Notes under the pieces: generated by a model
Databases searched by the model: none
Told to the model about the DNA's origin: nothing
The model's input: the letters and a program-made list of their open reading frames with translations, nothing else
Shown: positions 5,371-5,664 of the stretch, in pieces
How the letters are laid out: each line of letters opens with the position of its first letter
Position numbering within the stretch: position 1 is the stretch's first letter
Translations under genes and position numbers: made by a program
Assembly: GCA_023127905.1 (NCBI GenBank)
Contig: JAGMEZ010000643.1
Location: 1-5,664, forward strand
From: Caldifarciminota bacterium
Lineage (GTDB): Bacteria; Hydrothermota; E44-bin80
DNA: 5,664 nt
Reading direction: 5' to 3'

Positions 5371-5664
5371 TCATTGCTACTTTGAAACCTACTGGAAATC
5401 ATAATCTCAAATTTCGATGGTAGGAGGATAGCTGCCCAATTACTCAGTTCATTCCAAATCCCTTCATCCTCGCAGCGCAAAGTATCCTTCATTATATCAA
5501 ATGAAAAACCACCAGATTGTTTTGAAATTATGGTTTCTAAATATCGCTCTCGATTAATCACTTCCTGAACCGGGACATTACCTACCTCATAATTATCCTG
5601 CCCAGTAAGCTTCTTGATTTTGGAAGTTAAAACCCTTCCTGTGCAATAAATTGCATTTTCTGTC
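5322..5664 (-). CDS. Unrecognised protein, 3' part (N-terminus beyond right edge)
   Basis: One frame is open from the right edge to a TAA at 5322-5324, giving 113 residues. I do not recognise the family. An internal GTG at 5561 can be read as a start, but the frame is open for 34 more codons upstream to the edge, so the gene most likely begins outside. Visible features are a mixed alpha/beta composition, a hydrophobic NWAAILLPSKFEIMISSRF segment and the tail FIPLSDIKKVTGPLF, which is encoded by repeat copy C. No signal peptide or membrane segment is seen in this part. It is the upstream neighbour of the NTF2-like gene, with a 22-bp gap, and probably co-transcribed with it. It could also be a decayed gene whose end was replaced by the repeat. 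Confidence 0.6.
   Translation of the reverse strand, partial: TENAIYCTGRVLTSKIKKLTGQDNYEVGNVPVQEVINRERYLETIISKQSGGFSFDIMKDTLRCEDEGIWNELSNWAAILLPSKFEIMISSRFQSSNEFIPLSDIKKVTGPLF

Noticed and set aside
5400..5460. SH3-like segment in the right-edge protein (NWAAILLPSKFEI versus NWAKIMLPDGEIGWI of the large protein)
   Set aside because: The resemblance is limited to a few residues and lacks the conserved Gly-Trp end of the SH3 motif. It is probably chance.
1..5664. CRISPR array, tRNA or rRNA genes, transposase
   Set aside because: No regularly spaced repeats, no recognisable cloverleaf tRNA with conserved bases, no rRNA motifs and no transposase frame were seen.

Overview
The window is AT-rich. 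All five genes I can support lie on the minus strand, so transcription runs from high to low coordinates. The intergenic DNA is full of short, degraded dispersed repeats. The genes encode a LUD-domain protein, an NTF2-like protein and a large exported SH3/TPR/PQQ-propeller protein. This looks like a chromosomal piece from an uncultivated, probably anaerobic, Gram-negative-type bacterium. That placement is inference; nothing here fixes a phylum.

Layout in gene order (minus strand). (1) 5664-5322: the 3' part of an unrecognised gene that enters from the right edge. (2) 5299-4859: a 146-residue NTF2/SnoaL-like protein, 22 bp downstream and with a good Shine-Dalgarno, so probably in the same operon. 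(3) 4858-4494: 365 bp without a convincing gene, made of repeat fragments, including a promoter-bearing repeat (B), a palindrome cluster and a CCTTCGACAAGCTCAGG-type repeat. (4) 4493-3855: a 212-residue LUD-domain (DUF162/LutC-like) protein. (5) 3854-3525: 330 bp of non-coding DNA with a 63-bp inverted-repeat element, a good sigma70-type promoter and a degenerate repeat copy (D). (6) 3524-741: a 927-residue exported, C-terminally membrane-anchored protein with the order SH3b, TPR, SH3b, calcium-loop motif, PQQ-type beta-propeller. (7) 740-684: repeat copy A, which again carries a promoter-like sequence. (8) 683-1: the 5' part of a gene for an exported protein of unknown family that runs off the left edge.

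The 927-residue protein and the left-edge protein are probably both exported and may act together at the cell envelope. The LUD and NTF2-like proteins are probably cytoplasmic and separately transcribed. No lactate-utilisation partners (LutA/LutB type) are visible.

The most interesting signal is the repeat family. Two copies about 4 kb apart (680-731 and 4664-4715) match at 41 of 52 positions by my hand alignment. Both keep a TTGACT / 17-bp spacer / TATAAR promoter pattern, and each sits upstream of a gene in the same orientation. Two other copies overlap the 3' ends of genes and supply their stop codons. I see no CRISPR array, tRNA, rRNA or intact transposase.
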